Source: [Ruminococcus] torques ATCC 27756
GTDB taxonomy: Bacteria > Bacillota > Clostridia > Lachnospirales > Lachnospiraceae
Assembly (NCBI RefSeq): GCF_000153925.1
Contig: NZ_DS264364.1
Location: 25,086-89,085, forward strand
Direction: 5' to 3'
Length of the DNA stretch: 64,000 nucleotides
In this document: piece after piece, positions 1-7,364 of the stretch
Layout of the letters: each line of letters opens with the position of its first letter
Numbering within the stretch: position 1 is the stretch's first letter
Position numbers and translations under genes: made by a program
The notes under the pieces: model-generated
Told to the model about the DNA's origin: nothing
Seen by the model: the letters and a program-made list of their open reading frames with translations, nothing else
The model's database searches: none

Positions 1-2
1 TA

Positions 3-488
3 CCGCCTATAAACTTAACAACAGCTGGTCGAACCAATTCAGAAGGTGTTCAATGCTTATACTTAGCTGGAGATGAAGAAACGACTTTTCACGAAGTAAG
101 GGCAAGAGATAATGACCATGTGTCAGTTGGCGAATTCCATCAAGTAAAGGATTTGAAGATTGTGGATTTGAGTTTGTTTGATAGAATAGGACCATTCTCT
201 GTTCCGGATTTTGATATGACGTGGTTTGCAATTAATATTGAGATTATAAGAAAAATTGGAAATGAAGTCGCAAAGCCGATGAGAAGATTTGATCGTGCGT
301 TGGATTATGTTCCGACACAGTATATTTGCGATTACATCAAACATTTAGGATATGATGGGATAAAATATAAAAGTACGCTGGTTAAAGGTGGTACTAATTA
401 TGCTATTTTCAATGAAAAGAAATTTGAATGTGTTGGAGTAAAGGTTGCACAAATTGGCAGTATACATTATGATTGGAGTTCATTATAG
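3..488 (+). CDS. RES-domain protein, C-terminal part (5' end outside window)
   Basis: The reading frame is open from the window edge and stops at 488, so only the C-terminal ~161 residues are visible. The frame gives AGRTNSEGVQCLYLAGDEET followed by FHEVRAR, the hallmark start of a RES domain, and later YVPTQYICDYIKHLGYDGIK and NYAIFN, its conserved end. RES proteins are NAD+-degrading toxins, usually paired with a Xre/MbcA-type antitoxin; the partner would lie to the left. A GTG at 120 is an internal codon, because the RES motif begins upstream of it. The gene probably belongs to the element whose recombinase follows. Family assignment is firm; toxin activity is inferred. Confidence 0.8.
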   Translation, partial: PPINLTTAGRTNSEGVQCLYLAGDEETTFHEVRARDNDHVSVGEFHQVKDLKIVDLSLFDRIGPFSVPDFDMTWFAINIEIIRKIGNEVAKPMRRFDRALDYVPTQYICDYIKHLGYDGIKYKSTLVKGGTNYAIFNEKKFECVGVKVAQIGSIHYDWSSL

Positions 489-489
489 A

Positions 490-538
490 AAAATCGAGGA
501 CTTGTTTTGATAAGGAATCATACAAGTACCTCGATTTT
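490..538 (+). terminator. Intrinsic terminator after the RES gene
   Basis: A stem of AAAATCGAGGACTTG pairs with CAAGTACCTCGATTTT (one bulged A), just after the RES stop codon and followed by a T-rich stretch. Confidence 0.75.
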
Positions 539-543
539 CTATG

Positions 544-571
544 TTTACAATTAGATGTTACGTGATATAAT
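544..571 (+). promoter_or_regulatory. Promoter of the serine recombinase gene
   Basis: TTTACA and TATAAT are separated by 16 bp, and the -10 is extended (TGA before TATAAT). The start of transcription would fall inside the 20-bp att-like repeat at 570-589, so recombinase bound there could repress its own gene. Confidence 0.55.
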
Positions 572-589
572 AAAGTTGTAACGGAACGA
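570..589 (+). repeat. 20-bp att-like repeat, upstream copy
   Basis: ATAAAGTTGTAACGGAACGA matches 18 of 20 positions with the sequence at 2198-2217, inside the spoIIID remnant. The two copies bracket the recombinase gene in direct orientation, as expected for recombination core sites or recombinase binding sites. Confidence 0.5.
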
Positions 590-617
590 TATCTATATAA
601 CAGAAAGGTTGATATAT

Positions 618-2201
618 ATGAACATTGCAGCATATTGTCGTGTTTCTACCGACACAGCCGATCAGCTTAACAGTCTTGAAGCTCAAAAAGAGTTTTTCTC
701 TGAATATACAAAACAAACTGGTGATACCTTAGTAAGATTATATGCAGACGAGGGTATTTCTGGAACTAAAATTAAAAATCGTAAGGAATTTCTTCGTATG
801 ATGGCAGATGCGGAAAAAGGCATGTTTGATATGCTTGTGGTAAAAGATATTTCCCGTTTTGCCAGAAATACTGTAGATTTACTGCAGAATATCCGCAAAT
901 TAAAGGCACTTGGCATCGAAACGCAGTTCCTTACAGCTAACATGACAAGTATGGGTAACAGCGAATTTGTCCTTACTATTTTTGGGGCTCTTGCCCAAGA
1001 AGAAAGTGCCAATACTTCTAAGCGTGTGAAGTTCGGTAAGAAGATGAACGCTGAAAAAGGACGAGTTCCGAATATCGTGTATGGTTACGACAAAACGATT
1101 GGAGATTATTTTAATCTTGAAATCAATCAGGGTGAAGCAGAAGTTGTAAAACAGATTTACAAATGGTACACCGAAGAGGGGTATGGTGCGTTAAAGATTG
1201 CAAATATGTTGAATGAAAAAGGTTTTAAAACAAAACGTAACTGCAAGTGGAGTCAGAATGCAATCTGCCGTATTTTAACAAATGAGATTTATACAGGAAA
1301 GATTATCAATGGAAAGCAGGAAGTGAGTGATTTCCTGACGGGACAGAGAAAAGACAAAGACGAAACAGAATGGTTTGTAGTGGAACGTCCTGAAATTCGA
1401 ATCATCGAGGATGAAACTTTTGAACTGGCACAGGAAATTTTGCACAGCAGACATGACACATTTAATATAACTCATGAACGTCAAAGCAATAAACATTTAT
1501 TCTCTACATTAATTAAATGTAAAGAGTGTGGTTGGTCTTTCCGAAGAACAGTACGCACTTATAAGAATACCTATGTACGCTGGGTATGCTCAGGGCGTAA
1601 TGGACAAGGTGCCGACAGTTGCCCAAACAAAACAACAGTTGATGAAGAAGAACTAATTGAAGTTCTTCAGGAGTATTTTGCAAATGTATTGAAACAGAAG
1701 AAAAAAGTAATCAATCACGTGGTAAATGAATTTCAGCGTGTCTACAAAGCAAAAGATGAAAATCTAGAATATGAAAAAGAACTGACCAGTCAGCTTAATA
1801 AACTAAAAAAATCTCGTGAGAAGTATATGGATATGTATACGGATGATTTAATTTCTCGTGAGGAATTGAATGAGAAAATTGGTGGGATGCGTAAAGAGAT
1901 TGAACGATTGGAAAACGAATTGAAGATGGTATCATATCATTTGACGAAGGGTGAGCAACTGGAAGCAATTTTAAATAACACATTTAAAACAATTGAAGAT
2001 ATCACAGATGTACGCCAGATGACAAATGTGCAGTTGAAAAAACTGATTCAGAAGATAGAAGTGGATAAAGGTGGAAATGTAGACATTTATCTGCGTCTGC
2101 TGGGGGATTTGGGGCTGGATGAGACTATCCTGATACCAGATGCTTCTGAATGCAACGACAGTAATAATATAACAGTTCCAAATTGTAACAACCGCACATA
2201 A
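618..2201 (+). CDS. Large serine recombinase (site-specific integrase)
   Basis: This 527-residue protein carries out site-specific DNA integration and excision. The resolvase domain starts at NIAAYCRVSTD with the catalytic serine near residue 10, followed by SRFARNTVDLL and the conserved GALAQEES. A recombinase domain follows (GYDKTIGDYFNLE, ILTNEIYTGK). Then comes a zinc ribbon (CKECGWSFRR ... WVCSGRNGQGADSCPN) and a coiled-coil segment at about residues 350-430, the standard large serine recombinase order. The start is the ATG preceded by AGAAAGG. The last codons run into the spoIIID remnant (stop TAA at 2199-2201), so the gene lies at the very end of its element. No excision-directionality factor is visible. 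The function is certain; the element boundaries are inferred. Confidence 0.93.
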   Translation: MNIAAYCRVSTDTADQLNSLEAQKEFFSEYTKQTGDTLVRLYADEGISGTKIKNRKEFLRMMADAEKGMFDMLVVKDISRFARNTVDLLQNIRKLKALGIETQFLTANMTSMGNSEFVLTIFGALAQEESANTSKRVKFGKKMNAEKGRVPNIVYGYDKTIGDYFNLEINQGEAEVVKQIYKWYTEEGYGALKIANMLNEKGFKTKRNCKWSQNAICRILTNEIYTGKIINGKQEVSDFLTGQRKDKDETEWFVVERPEIRIIEDETFELAQEILHSRHDTFNITHERQSNKHLFSTLIKCKECGWSFRRTVRTYKNTYVRWVCSGRNGQGADSCPNKTTVDEEELIEVLQEYFANVLKQKKKVINHVVNEFQRVYKAKDENLEYEKELTSQLNKLKKSREKYMDMYTDDLISREELNEKIGGMRKEIERLENELKMVSYHLTKGEQLEAILNNTFKTIEDITDVRQMTNVQLKKLIQKIEVDKGGNVDIYLRLLGDLGLDETILIPDASECNDSNNITVPNCNNRT

Positions 2202-2345
2202 AGATGTAACCGAACGACTCATACAGATCAACCCGGCTTTAGCAAAAGAGGCGCGAAAGGTATTGGATACGAATAAGTCAGAACGTCATATTCGGGGAGG
2301 GATGGCTACGCGGGAAAAATATTTGCACAAAATGTTATCTGAATA
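2196..2345 (+). pseudogene. spoIIID: spoIIID 3' fragment, interrupted by the recombinase element
   Basis: The frame HKDVTERLIQINPALAKEAR followed by KVLDTNKSERHIRGGMATRE and a short tail ending at TAG (2345) is the C-terminal part of SpoIIID. SpoIIID is the DNA-binding regulator of mother-cell sporulation genes; the HKDVTERL and IRGG signatures are characteristic. The N-terminal helix-turn-helix half is absent here and should lie beyond the left edge, at the other end of the inserted element. There is no start codon or ribosome site, so no SpoIIID is made from this piece unless the element excises. This is the same arrangement as the skin elements that split sigK genes in other spore formers. 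Confidence 0.85.
2198..2217 (+). repeat. 20-bp att-like repeat, downstream copy (attR core candidate)
   Basis: ATAAAGATGTAACCGAACGA encodes part of SpoIIID (KDVTER) and begins within the recombinase stop codon. It is 18/20 identical to 570-589. The sequence changes from element to spoIIID at about this point. Confidence 0.5.
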
Positions 2346-2461
2346 GAAGTGAAAGTTCTTTACAAATCGAGTCAGAGCCGAATATACTAGAAAGATACAG
2401 TAAGGTACGAATTAGCAGTAAGAGATAAACGCGAAGGTTTATATTTAGGCGGAGGTGACGA

Positions 2462-4012
2462 ATGAGGATCGTAATAGTTGACAGCGAAGAGACATCCAGA
2501 GAAGTCATTAAACAAGCTATAAACACAGTGGTTGAGACACATAAAATAAAATCAGGGTGCAAAATTGTCGGGGAAGCGGCAGACGGACGGAAAGGGTGTG
2601 AGATAATCGTGAAAGAACGCCCGGATCTTATTATCATGGATCTTGAACTGCCGGGGAAAAACGGTTTGCCACTTTTGAAAAAGATACGGTCTGAGCAAAT
2701 TCACAGCAGAGTGCTTGTAATTACAAAAGATAATGATTTTGACAGGACAAGACAGGCAATTAGTTTTGGAGTGGACGAATATTTGCTGAAACCGGTGAAA
2801 AAAGTGCAAATTGCAAAAGCGCTGCAGATGATTGAGGACAAGTTGGCGGGAGAACTTGTGATAGAAACAGCTCTTTCCGTAGAAAATATTTTTATGGCAT
2901 GTTTAAACGGACAGATCCACAGAGATGAGATTGTTGACGGAATTACACACGAAAAGTATGGATTTACGCTTGCCGATCGCGGAAACCTGTTTGTGGTATG
3001 GCTTGGAAACGGCTATATGGAGCAGAGGGAGATGACGCAAAAAATATTAGAAAAACTTGGACAGAATCAAGAATTTTCGGTTTGTGTGCTTCCTATTGAT
3101 GAATGGCATCTTTTTACTGTGATCATATATGGACCGGAGAAAAAAACAATACGGTATCCTTTTTTCAAAAATGAGGTAGTGTCACGATTAAGCGGAATGA
3201 TCCGAGGGGAACTGGTCTGTTTGTGGGAGGATGTGCAGCATTTAGAAATGTTGAATGTATCACTTAAAAATCTACGGATGATACGGGAGTGGAATCTTTT
3301 CTTTGACAGAGGAGATCTGATCAGACGCGAGGATGTAGAATCTATGGAAATCGTTCCTCTTAAATATCCGGCAGAACTGGAGAACAGGCTGCGCCGGTCG
3401 GCAGTTATTTCCAATCGAAAAGAAATCATAAAGTGTTATTATACGTTGTATGATCTGTGTAAACGCGACCCGCATAGTCCGAGTCAGATAAAAGAAGTTT
3501 TGATTCGTTTTAACATGGCTGTTTTGAACGCATATAAGCTGAAAAGAGAAATTCATTCGGAACTGCAGGTGCAAAAAAGCATGCAGGATATTGCGAAGGC
3601 GATGAGTTGGGGAGAAATTCGCGCCGCGGTAGAATTATTTTTCAGGACACTGAATTTTCAGGCAGAGGAAGAAAACGAAAATGCCGATTTAAGTCCGCTG
3701 ATTCAAAAAGCGCTGCAGATGGTAAAAAAGGAATACGATCAGGGGATTACCTTGGAAGAAATGGCAGATAAATTATTTGTATCAGAAGAATATTTGAGCA
3801 GTCAGTTTAAAAAAGAAATCGGGGTAGGCTTTAAAGAAATGGTTCGTACATTACAAATAGAACGAATCAAAGAACTGCTTACCAACACGAAACTGAAATT
3901 GAATCAGATTGCGGAATTGGCAGGATATTCAGATGCAAAATACATGAGCAGAGTATTCAAAGATGAAGTGGGCGTACTGCCAAGTGAATTCCGTAAATCG
4001 GCGCATTGCTGA
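2462..4012 (+). CDS. AraC-family response regulator (YesN-like), orphan
   Basis: This 516-residue transcription regulator has an N-terminal receiver domain: acidic DSEE near residue 7, the phosphoacceptor Asp60 in DLIIMDLELPG, and Lys110 in EYLLKPV. It ends with an AraC-type double helix-turn-helix (about 415-512: EEMADKLFVSEEYLSSQFKK, then IAELAGYSDAKYMSRVFKDE). The middle ~280 residues are a poorly conserved linker of the kind seen in YesN-like regulators of carbohydrate uptake. GGCGGAGGTGACG precedes the ATG. No histidine kinase or transporter is adjacent, so its signal and targets are unknown. Upstream is only the spoIIID remnant. Confidence 0.88.
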   Translation: MRIVIVDSEETSREVIKQAINTVVETHKIKSGCKIVGEAADGRKGCEIIVKERPDLIIMDLELPGKNGLPLLKKIRSEQIHSRVLVITKDNDFDRTRQAISFGVDEYLLKPVKKVQIAKALQMIEDKLAGELVIETALSVENIFMACLNGQIHRDEIVDGITHEKYGFTLADRGNLFVVWLGNGYMEQREMTQKILEKLGQNQEFSVCVLPIDEWHLFTVIIYGPEKKTIRYPFFKNEVVSRLSGMIRGELVCLWEDVQHLEMLNVSLKNLRMIREWNLFFDRGDLIRREDVESMEIVPLKYPAELENRLRRSAVISNRKEIIKCYYTLYDLCKRDPHSPSQIKEVLIRFNMAVLNAYKLKREIHSELQVQKSMQDIAKAMSWGEIRAAVELFFRTLNFQAEEENENADLSPLIQKALQMVKKEYDQGITLEEMADKLFVSEEYLSSQFKKEIGVGFKEMVRTLQIERIKELLTNTKLKLNQIAELAGYSDAKYMSRVFKDEVGVLPSEFRKSAHC

Positions 4013-4196
4013 TACGATAAATGCATTAAAAAAGTACTCTTTTATAAAGAAATTCACCCTTTTAACTTTGGAAAAATATGATAATATGAGGTCTGGAAAT
4101 TACAGATGATTGTTTTTAGGGAAAAATAGAAAGAAAATATTCTAAAAATATAAAAACAATTAAATTTCGCATAAATATTCAAAGGAGAGGTGAAAA

Positions 4197-4424
4197 ATGA
4201 GTGAAATGAAGATTACATTCAAGCATCCTGATGAGATTCTTGATTTTGTAAACACGGTCTCCAAGTATGAATTTGACATGGATATGAAAAAAGGACATGT
4301 AGTCGTAGATGCAAAGTCATTACTTGGAATTATGCATCTTGGTATTAATAATGAAATTGCTTTGCAGATGTACACAGATGACTGTGAAGAACTTTGCAGA
4401 GAAATTGCAAAATATGCAGCATAA
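4197..4424 (+). CDS. HPr-like protein lacking the active-site histidine
   Basis: This 75-residue protein has the size and fold signature of HPr, the phosphocarrier of the sugar phosphotransferase system. The second half VVVDAKSLLGIMHLGI matches the Ser46 region of HPr. However, the His15 loop (normally LHARPA) is replaced by FKHPDEILDFVNTV, so it cannot carry PEP-derived phosphate at the usual site. Such proteins are common in Lachnospiraceae and may act as regulators or as Crh-like partners of CcpA; that role is inferred. AAAGGAGAGG lies just before the ATG. It stands alone between the regulator and guaA. Confidence 0.75.
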   Translation: MSEMKITFKHPDEILDFVNTVSKYEFDMDMKKGHVVVDAKSLLGIMHLGINNEIALQMYTDDCEELCREIAKYAA

Positions 4425-4566
4425 GAAATTTTATGTTTAAAGAGATGTGTATGAAAGGTTGTCCGAATCTTGAAATTACAATCTTGCAAATAAAACATGA
4501 ATAGAACTTGAATTAAAACCGAATTAAAACCGAAACGATGGAAACTACAAAATAGTTGAGAATAAT

Positions 4567-4634
4567 AAATTCCTGACGTATAATAAAATACGTTGGGAAT
4601 TTTTGTTGCACTTGTAAAAACGGAAACGCCCAAC
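4567..4634 (+). promoter_or_regulatory. Terminator hairpin in the guaA leader, possible attenuator
   Basis: Positions 4567-4581 pair over all 15 bases (two G-U pairs) with 4588-4602, followed by TTTTT: a strong intrinsic terminator about 85 bp before guaA. The GTTGGG at 4592-4597 in its 3' arm could instead pair with CCCAAC at 4629-4634, which would open the terminator. It may simply end the HPr transcript. I could not match it to a purine riboswitch consensus. Confidence 0.5.
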
Positions 4635-4688
4635 TATAATGAGTACATAAAAAGCGGTTATCATGCCGTGTTAAACAGGAGGACAATC

Positions 4689-6236
4689 TTGAAGAATGAA
4701 CTTGTGATCGTGCTTGATTTCGGCGGACAGTATAACCAGCTTGTTGCCAGGCGCGTAAGAGAATGTAATGTATACTGCGAGATCTATTCTTACAAAACAG
4801 ATATTGAAAAGATCAAAGCAATGAATCCGAAGGGAATCATCCTGACAGGAGGACCGAATAGCTGCTATCTGCCGGATTCACCTACCTATACAGAGGAATT
4901 ATTTAAACTGGGCATTCCGGTACTTGGCTTGTGCTACGGTGCACAGCTTATGATGCATGTTCTTGGCGGGGAAGTGAAGAAAGCAGATGTGAGAGAATAT
5001 GGAAAAACAGAGGTTTTGATTGATAAAACTTCTTCAAAGATTTTTGATAATGTTTCACCATCTACAATTTGCTGGATGAGTCATTTCGATTACATTTCCC
5101 GAATTGCTCCGGGATTTGAAATATCCGCACACACGGCAGACTGTCCTGTAGCTGCCGCAGAAAATGCAGAAGAGAAGCTTTATGCAATTCAGTTTCATCC
5201 GGAAGTGCTTCATACGGTAGAAGGAACGAAGATGATCAATAATTTCGTGAAAAATGTGTGCGGCTGTACCGGAGATTGGAAGATGGATGCGTTTGTAGAA
5301 AGCACGATTGAAGCAATCCGCGCAAAAGTCGGAGACGGAAAAGTGCTGTGCGCTCTTTCGGGAGGCGTAGATTCTTCTGTTGCTGCAGTTATGTTGTCAA
5401 AAGCAATCGGAAAGCAGCTTACTTGCGTATTTGTCGATCATGGTTTGCTGAGAAAAGATGAAGGCGATGAAGTTGAAGCCGTTTTCGGACCGGAAGGACC
5501 GTATGACCTCAATTTTATTCGTGTCAATGCTCAGGAAAGATTTTATGCAAAATTAAAAGGTGTGGAAGAGCCGGAAGAAAAACGTAAAATTATCGGTGAA
5601 GAATTTATACGTGTATTTGAAGAAGAAGCAAAGAAGATAGGTGCAGTTGATTTTCTTGTGCAAGGAACAATCTATCCGGATGTAGTAGAAAGCGGTCTTG
5701 GAGGCGAGTCTGCGGTTATTAAGTCGCATCATAATGTAGGCGGCTTGCCGGATTATGTTGATTTTAAAGAAATTATAGAACCGTTGCGAGATCTTTTCAA
5801 AGATGAAGTGAGAAAAGCCGGATTAGAATTAGGAATTCCGGAATATCTTGTGTTCCGTCAGCCATTCCCCGGTCCGGGACTTGGTATCCGCATCATCGGA
5901 GAAGTGAACGCTGAAAAAGTGAAAATCGTGCAGGATGCGGATGCCATCTACCGTGAGGAAATCGCAAATGCAGGATTAGATAGAAGTATCGGCCAGTATT
6001 TCGCGGGGCTTACAAACATGAGAAGCGTCGGTGTTATGGGCGATGAGAGAACTTATGATTATGCTATTGCACTCAGAGCGGTGAATACAGTTGATTTTAT
6101 GACTGCGGAAGCAGCAGAGATTCCGTATGAAGTGCTTAATAAGGTAATGAGCAGAATTATCAATGAAGTTAGAGGCGTGAATAGAGTTATGTATGATCTG
6201 ACAAGTAAGCCGCCGGGAACGATTGAGTTCGAATAA
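4689..6236 (+). CDS. guaA: GMP synthase (glutamine-hydrolysing)
   Basis: Converts XMP, ATP and glutamine to GMP in cytoplasmic purine synthesis. The 515-residue protein has a complete class I amidotransferase domain with the nucleophile Cys in GLCYGAQL and the His/Glu pair in IQFHPEV. The PP-loop ATP pyrophosphatase domain follows (LSGGVDSS) and then the dimerisation domain ending KPPGTIEFE. The start is a TTG at 4689, eight bases after AGGAGGAC; the frame is open further upstream, but without a ribosome site and beyond the family length. The last codons, GAG TTC GAA TAA, are the attachment site used by the island array that follows. A GuaA-like paralog lies at 18449. Confidence 0.97.
   Translation: MKNELVIVLDFGGQYNQLVARRVRECNVYCEIYSYKTDIEKIKAMNPKGIILTGGPNSCYLPDSPTYTEELFKLGIPVLGLCYGAQLMMHVLGGEVKKADVREYGKTEVLIDKTSSKIFDNVSPSTICWMSHFDYISRIAPGFEISAHTADCPVAAAENAEEKLYAIQFHPEVLHTVEGTKMINNFVKNVCGCTGDWKMDAFVESTIEAIRAKVGDGKVLCALSGGVDSSVAAVMLSKAIGKQLTCVFVDHGLLRKDEGDEVEAVFGPEGPYDLNFIRVNAQERFYAKLKGVEEPEEKRKIIGEEFIRVFEEEAKKIGAVDFLVQGTIYPDVVESGLGGESAVIKSHHNVGGLPDYVDFKEIIEPLRDLFKDEVRKAGLELGIPEYLVFRQPFPGPGLGIRIIGEVNAEKVKIVQDADAIYREEIANAGLDRSIGQYFAGLTNMRSVGVMGDERTYDYAIALRAVNTVDFMTAEAAEIPYEVLNKVMSRIINEVRGVNRVMYDLTSKPPGTIEFE
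6228..6236 (+). other. Attachment site (attL) at the guaA 3' end
   Basis: TTCGAATAA, the last codons of guaA, recurs at 12545-12553, as TTTGAATAA at 16620-16628, and at the end of the second guaA (19733-19741). The guaA 3' end is a known target of tyrosine-recombinase islands. Confidence 0.7.
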
Positions 6237-6295
6237 GTTGGAGTATCAAAGAAACCCAGTATTTATGCGGGGTTGCGGCACTTCAAGAAGTCTTT

Positions 6296-6313
6296 TGATA
6301 ACAAATTGATAAC
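6296..6313 (+). other. Left-end arm-type integrase site (candidate)
   Basis: TGATAAC AAAT TGATAAC: two 7-mers at an 11-bp step, 60 bp after the guaA stop. The same arrangement occurs at 12423-12440, 16498-16515 and 19798-19815, each at a fixed place relative to a guaA-type core. Confidence 0.5.
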
Positions 6314-6413
6314 AGTTGCATAAGAGCCATTATTCTTGTAATCCAATGGTTTTGCGGTTAAAGAATGATTGACAGGTGGTTGTGCAACAAATAAATCCAT
6401 ATTATAAACTAAG

Positions 6414-6454
6414 CCCTTAGCTGTGGGTATGAAACTCATGGCTAAGGGTTTTTT
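6414..6454 (+). terminator. Intrinsic terminator between guaA and the element regulator
   Basis: CCCTTAGC (6414-6421) pairs with GCTAAGGG (6441-6448) and is followed by TTTTTTG. It would stop guaA read-through into the element, which is otherwise antisense to its regulator gene. Confidence 0.7.
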
Positions 6455-6461
6455 GTCGTCT

Positions 6462-6995
6462 TTATTTATCTGGTTTGAGTTGGTCTTTGAACATTTCAAC
6501 CAAAGCGTCACTAAGTTCCTGTGAGGGTACTTTTGCCCATCTCTGTGTGGTATCGAACTTCGGATAGTGGTAACGCCAGTTATCGTATTCTTCCCTGCTG
6601 ATTTCTTCGGAAGATAACTTGTCCGCCTGCTCTTTCCAAGCATAGAGCATTTTTAGTAGTTCGTGGGCGTTTTTTCCTTTTTCCTTGTTGACTTTCAGAC
6701 AGATTTCTCCGTCTGCTTCGCTGACAGTCAGACCATACAGATCTTCAAGGGTAAACAAAGTGTGCATCAGTCCGATATAGCTGTCAATGTCAGGTACATC
6801 GAGGGCATGAGGGGAAACATCAAGTGCCTGTGCCAATGCAGCAGTAAGTTCCGCCTTCGGTTTTCTTGTTCCTGTTTCATATTGAGCTAAACGTACATCA
6901 GCACTTCGTTCAGGAAAACCGACAATCGTACCAAGATATTTTTGTGTCATTCCACGCAGAATGCGGAAAAAATGTATTCTTTCTCCAATAGCCAT
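6462..6995 (-). CDS. Xre-family helix-turn-helix regulator of the element
   Basis: This 177-residue cytoplasmic repressor-like protein has an N-terminal helix-turn-helix (GERIHFFRILRGMTQKYLG ... LAQYETGTRKPKAE) and a C-terminal helical region of unknown role. It is divergent from the excisionase/integrase genes. The 180-bp gap between them holds a consensus promoter overlapped by repeated GCAAATA-GTTTAG boxes, so it probably represses int/xis. Three ATGs are in tandem (6995, 6998, 7001); the innermost is best spaced from AAGGAG. Regulation of int/xis is an inference from position and operators. Confidence 0.85.
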   Translation of the reverse strand: MAIGERIHFFRILRGMTQKYLGTIVGFPERSADVRLAQYETGTRKPKAELTAALAQALDVSPHALDVPDIDSYIGLMHTLFTLEDLYGLTVSEADGEICLKVNKEKGKNAHELLKMLYAWKEQADKLSSEEISREEYDNWRYHYPKFDTTQRWAKVPSQELSDALVEMFKDQLKPDK

Positions 6996-7099
6996 CATCA
7001 TCGCTCCTTGTATATGTAGTGTAATCAGTATAGCAGATATGTTTAGGAGAAGTCAAGATAATACAAAACAAAAAAGTTTAATATTTTTCAAAAAACCGC

Positions 7100-7128
7100 T
7101 TGACACAAGCAAATATGCTTAGTATAAT
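7100..7128 (+). promoter_or_regulatory. Consensus sigma-A promoter of xis-int
   Basis: TTGACA (7100-7105) and TATAAT (7123-7128) with exactly 17 bp between, 48 bp before the xis start. Confidence 0.85.
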
Positions 7129-7156
7129 GAATTCGAAATTAAGCAAATAAGTTTAG
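7108..7156 (+). promoter_or_regulatory. Repeated operator boxes over the xis-int promoter
   Basis: AAGCAAATATGCTTAG lies between -35 and -10 (its first 14 bases near-palindromic), and AAGCAAATAAGTTTAG lies at 7141-7156 just after the start point. A weaker related box, GCAGATATGTTTAG, is at 7033-7046 near the divergent regulator gene. The positions fit repressor binding by the adjacent Xre protein. Confidence 0.55.
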
Positions 7157-7175
7157 AAAAGAAGGAGGGCAATCT

Positions 7176-7364
7176 ATGGATAACAAATTTATTCGTGCCG
7201 GAGAAGTGGCACAGGAACTAAGCGTATCAAAGCCTTATGCCTATAAGTTAATTCGACAGTTGAATGAGGAATTGAAAGAAAAGGGCTTTATTACGATTGC
7301 GGGGCGTGTGAACCGCCAGTATTTCTATGAAAGGCTCTACGGAGCAGGAAAGGAGGAAAAATAA
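7176..7364 (+). CDS. xis: Excisionase-like small DNA-binding protein
   Basis: A 62-residue protein consisting of one helix-turn-helix (GEVAQELSVSKPYAYKLIRQ) followed by a short beta-wing-like part. It lies directly before the integrase, whose ATG shares a base with its stop codon. AAGAAGGAGGG precedes the start. Small proteins of this type in this position bend DNA at the element ends and promote excision (family knowledge); no test of that is possible from sequence. It is the first gene of the int operon behind the consensus promoter. Confidence 0.75.
   Translation: MDNKFIRAGEVAQELSVSKPYAYKLIRQLNEELKEKGFITIAGRVNRQYFYERLYGAGKEEK

Larger units (their letters stand above)
570..2217 (+). mobile_element. 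Recombinase-bearing end of an element inserted in spoIIID
   Basis: The serine recombinase gene sits directly against the spoIIID remnant, so the right boundary lies at about 2196-2217. The left boundary is either off the window (with the RES gene as cargo) or, if the repeat at 570-589 is a true att site, at 570, which would make a 1.6-kb recombinase-only unit beside another element. Confidence 0.55.

Noticed and set aside
4425..4566. Purine riboswitch before guaA
   Set aside because: The conserved loop sequences of the purine aptamer are not present; only the terminator-type hairpin is supported.
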